DNA from: Desulfobacter curvatus DSM 3379
Lineage (GTDB): Bacteria > Desulfobacterota > Desulfobacteria > Desulfobacterales > Desulfobacteraceae
Assembly (NCBI RefSeq): GCF_000373985.1
Contig: NZ_KB892907.1
Coordinates: 1 to 12,045 of the forward strand
Direction: 5' to 3'
Length of the DNA stretch: 12,045 bases
Part shown: positions 11,939-12,045 of the stretch, piece by piece
How positions within the stretch are numbered: position 1 is the stretch's first letter
Layout of the letters: each line of letters starts with the position of its first letter
Translations under genes and position numbers: made by a program
Notes under the pieces: model-generated
Seen by the model: only the letters and a program-made list of their open reading frames with translations
Database searches by the model: none
What the model was told of the DNA's origin: nothing

Positions 11939-12019
11939 GGTCGGTTTATACTATAAAAGTTTTATATACGTGGTACCTCTTCATGGAAGTCCAACAGTTC
12001 GTTGTGCAAAAAACCGACC
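11939..12019. repeat. 9-bp inverted repeat pair in the right flank
   Basis: GGTCGGTTT (11939-11947) and AAACCGACC (12011-12019) face each other across 63 bases. No gene is seen in 11862-12045. Purpose unknown; chance is possible. Confidence 0.35.
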
Positions 12020-12045
12020 AGTCATGTTATATTCGCGCTCTAAGG

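Overview
The window is dominated by one integrated mobile element. Nearly all of its genes are read on the minus strand. The right end is defined by a 3' fragment of an initiator tRNA-Met gene (about 11316-11367) followed by the tRNA's own terminator. A tyrosine integrase starts about 200 bases inside it. The rest of the element runs leftwards, and its other end is not reached. The host cannot be proved from the sequence. Gene style and moderate GC suggest a Gram-negative bacterium, and my impression is a sulfate-reducing deltaproteobacterium (Desulfobacteraceae-like); this is a weak inference.

Layout from right to left. Outside the element (11408-12045) there is a truncated AlpA-like helix-turn-helix gene on the plus strand. 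Inside come the integrase, a TumE-like toxin overlapping it by 14 bases, and a TumA-like HTH antitoxin. A large protein of unknown function (7841-9091) follows, then a 245-base control region with perfect palindromes and half-sites. Next is a tight operon: an AlpA/excisionase-like regulator, a 48-residue peptide, a DnaD-like replication protein, a T7 gp4-like primase-helicase (zinc finger, TOPRIM, RecA-type helicase), a 39-residue peptide and a zinc-ribbon protein. An HTH protein of the type often seen as a small terminase subunit or phage regulator and a 97-residue protein follow, ending in an intrinsic terminator.

The most striking part is 2344-2610. A promoter (TTGACA-N16-GATAAT) drives a leader with an intrinsic terminator and a competing antiterminator hairpin. 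Downstream lies a compact three-way-junction RNA that looks like the C4 / phage P4 CI antisense RNA family. The RNA's exposed 8-base loop is perfectly complementary to an upstream leader site and to the Shine-Dalgarno region of the next gene (1975-2343). This is the architecture of P1 c4 and P4 immunity. Together with the integrase, AlpA-like protein and primase-helicase it makes the element look like a P4-like phage satellite or a defective prophage.

The left end is decaying. A circularly permuted YpsA (SLOG) gene is followed by two related DUF3102-like genes that both look frameshifted. The last is cut by an IS1595-type transposase gene that enters from the left edge on the plus strand.
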